Assembly: GCA_036939755.1 (NCBI GenBank)
Contig: JALLAZ010000378.1
Location: forward strand, 1-16,477
DNA length: 16,477 nucleotides
Source of the DNA: Stephanodiscus triporus
Taxonomy: Eukaryota > Bacillariophyta > Thalassiosirophyceae > Thalassiosirales > Thalassiosiraceae
Reading direction: 5' to 3'
Below the pieces are notes generated by a model. The model made no database searches, was not told the origin of the DNA, and saw nothing but the letters and a program-made list of their open reading frames with translations. Positions 15,977 to 16,477 of this stretch are shown piece after piece. Numbering within the stretch: the first letter of the stretch is position 1; each line of letters opens with the position of its first letter. A program made the position numbers and the translations under genes.

Positions 15977-16434
15977 ATGGTTATTGATCGGTGTTATTGG
16001 TTGGGTGGCTGGCTTAAAGGTCAATGTTATCTGAACGAATTAAGTAAATACCCAACTCTATTTCAAGCTTCTAAAAATATTGTGGTTATTCAGAGTGATT
16101 GAAACTCATTCCAACTACTTACACTATCCACTGATTTTTGTGGTATCTACTCTAAAAATCATGAGCCTTAGGCGCACAGCTTCAATCACCAGTTTGGACA
16201 CTCCTCCATGAAACAGCTCCGTCCCCATCCCAAACAATCCTGTTCTCGTGCCATAGCACGGTATCTACAATGGCTGATTTCATGTGACATGCCACACAGT
16301 TAGGACCTCTGGATACATACCGTATGGTAGAACACGCAGCATAACTCTACATTCTCTAGAGAGAGAAGGTGTTTGTACGTAAATAGATCGTACTCTATTA
16401 TTTTCTTCGGGTCAGCTGTCTGGTGTCTCTCCGA
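15977..16434. other. 3' region beyond the ubiquitin-like gene, no gene seen
   Basis: About 460 bp of ordinary-composition DNA. The first part should be the 3' UTR. Frames are short on both strands and no tRNA arms or family motifs are visible. A small perfect palindrome TCTCTAGAGA occurs at about 16354-16363. Confidence 0.5.
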
Positions 16435-16463
16435 GGGGCGGGGCGGGGCGGGGGGGGGGGAGG
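16435..16463. repeat. G-rich low-complexity tract at contig end
   Basis: GGGGCGGGGCGGGGC followed by eleven G (16450-16460), then AGGGG. It holds at least four G4 runs within 30 bases, enough in principle for a G-quadruplex. Its place 15 bases from the window end suggests that assembly stopped here because of the tract. Confidence 0.75.
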
Positions 16464-16477
16464 GGTGGACGTTACTC

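Noticed and set aside
15263..16024. 253-codon open frame on the - strand opposite the ubiquitin-like gene
   Set aside because: Antisense shadow of a GC-rich gene; no motif and composition rich in Arg/Leu/Pro/Gln.
1..16477. CRISPR array, prokaryotic operon, rRNA, tRNA, intact transposon or viral insertion
   Set aside because: No direct-repeat/spacer pattern, Shine-Dalgarno-linked gene series, rRNA or tRNA arms, transposase, reverse transcriptase or capsid motif was visible; gene structure is clearly nuclear eukaryotic.

Overview
This window is nuclear DNA from a photosynthetic stramenopile, most likely a diatom. Several genes carry bipartite (signal plus transit peptide) plastid pre-sequences with ASAFAP-like motifs. 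Introns are few and short (76-144 nt), mostly with GTGAG donors. There is a signal-peptide-bearing ubiquitin-like protein of the kind used in the periplastidal compartment of red-derived complex plastids, and decayed helicase-associated (HA) repeats of a type I associate with diatom genomes. Two genes tied to motile cilia (WDR92-like and RP2-like) favour a lineage that still makes flagellated cells, such as a centric diatom. The species cannot be named from the sequence.

The window looks like a whole contig. It begins with ten bases identical to the 3' end of the common Illumina adapter and ends in a G-rich low-complexity tract.

Layout, left to right: (1) a 5'-truncated, probably plastid-targeted protein of unknown function, + strand, ends 1094; (2) a DUF1997-family protein, - strand, 1555-3294; (3) divergent from it, a spliced protein with three different zinc modules (CCHC, GRF, CCCH), 3552-4255; (4) convergent to that, a three-exon organellar isoleucyl-tRNA synthetase, - strand, 4487-7930; (5) a frameshifted HA-repeat pseudogene, about 8214-8707; (6) a three-exon mitochondrial Cbp3/UQCC1 complex III assembly factor with a C-terminal WW domain, - strand, 8739-10045; (7) divergent from it, a two-exon plastid-type membrane protein with a polyaspartate tail, 10434-11724; (8) WDR92/DNAAF10, - strand, 11897-12997, head to head over 229 bp with (9) an RP2-like TBCC-domain protein, 13227-14087; (10) a small two-TM protein, - strand, 14395-14832, whose last codons are repeated imperfectly beyond its stop; (11) divergent from it, the ubiquitin-like precursor, 15068-15976.

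Most genes serve organelles. IleRS, the ubiquitin-like protein, the Asp-tail protein, the first gene and perhaps the DUF1997 protein relate to the plastid. Cbp3 serves mitochondrial complex III. WDR92 and the RP2-like protein are flagellum-related and share one short promoter. Base composition is mosaic: the first gene, the 5' half of IleRS and the ubiquitin-like gene are strongly GC-rich, while the 3' exon of IleRS and the other genes are not. No rRNA, tRNA, CRISPR array or intact transposon was seen. All gene models and splice sites come from reading the sequence only.
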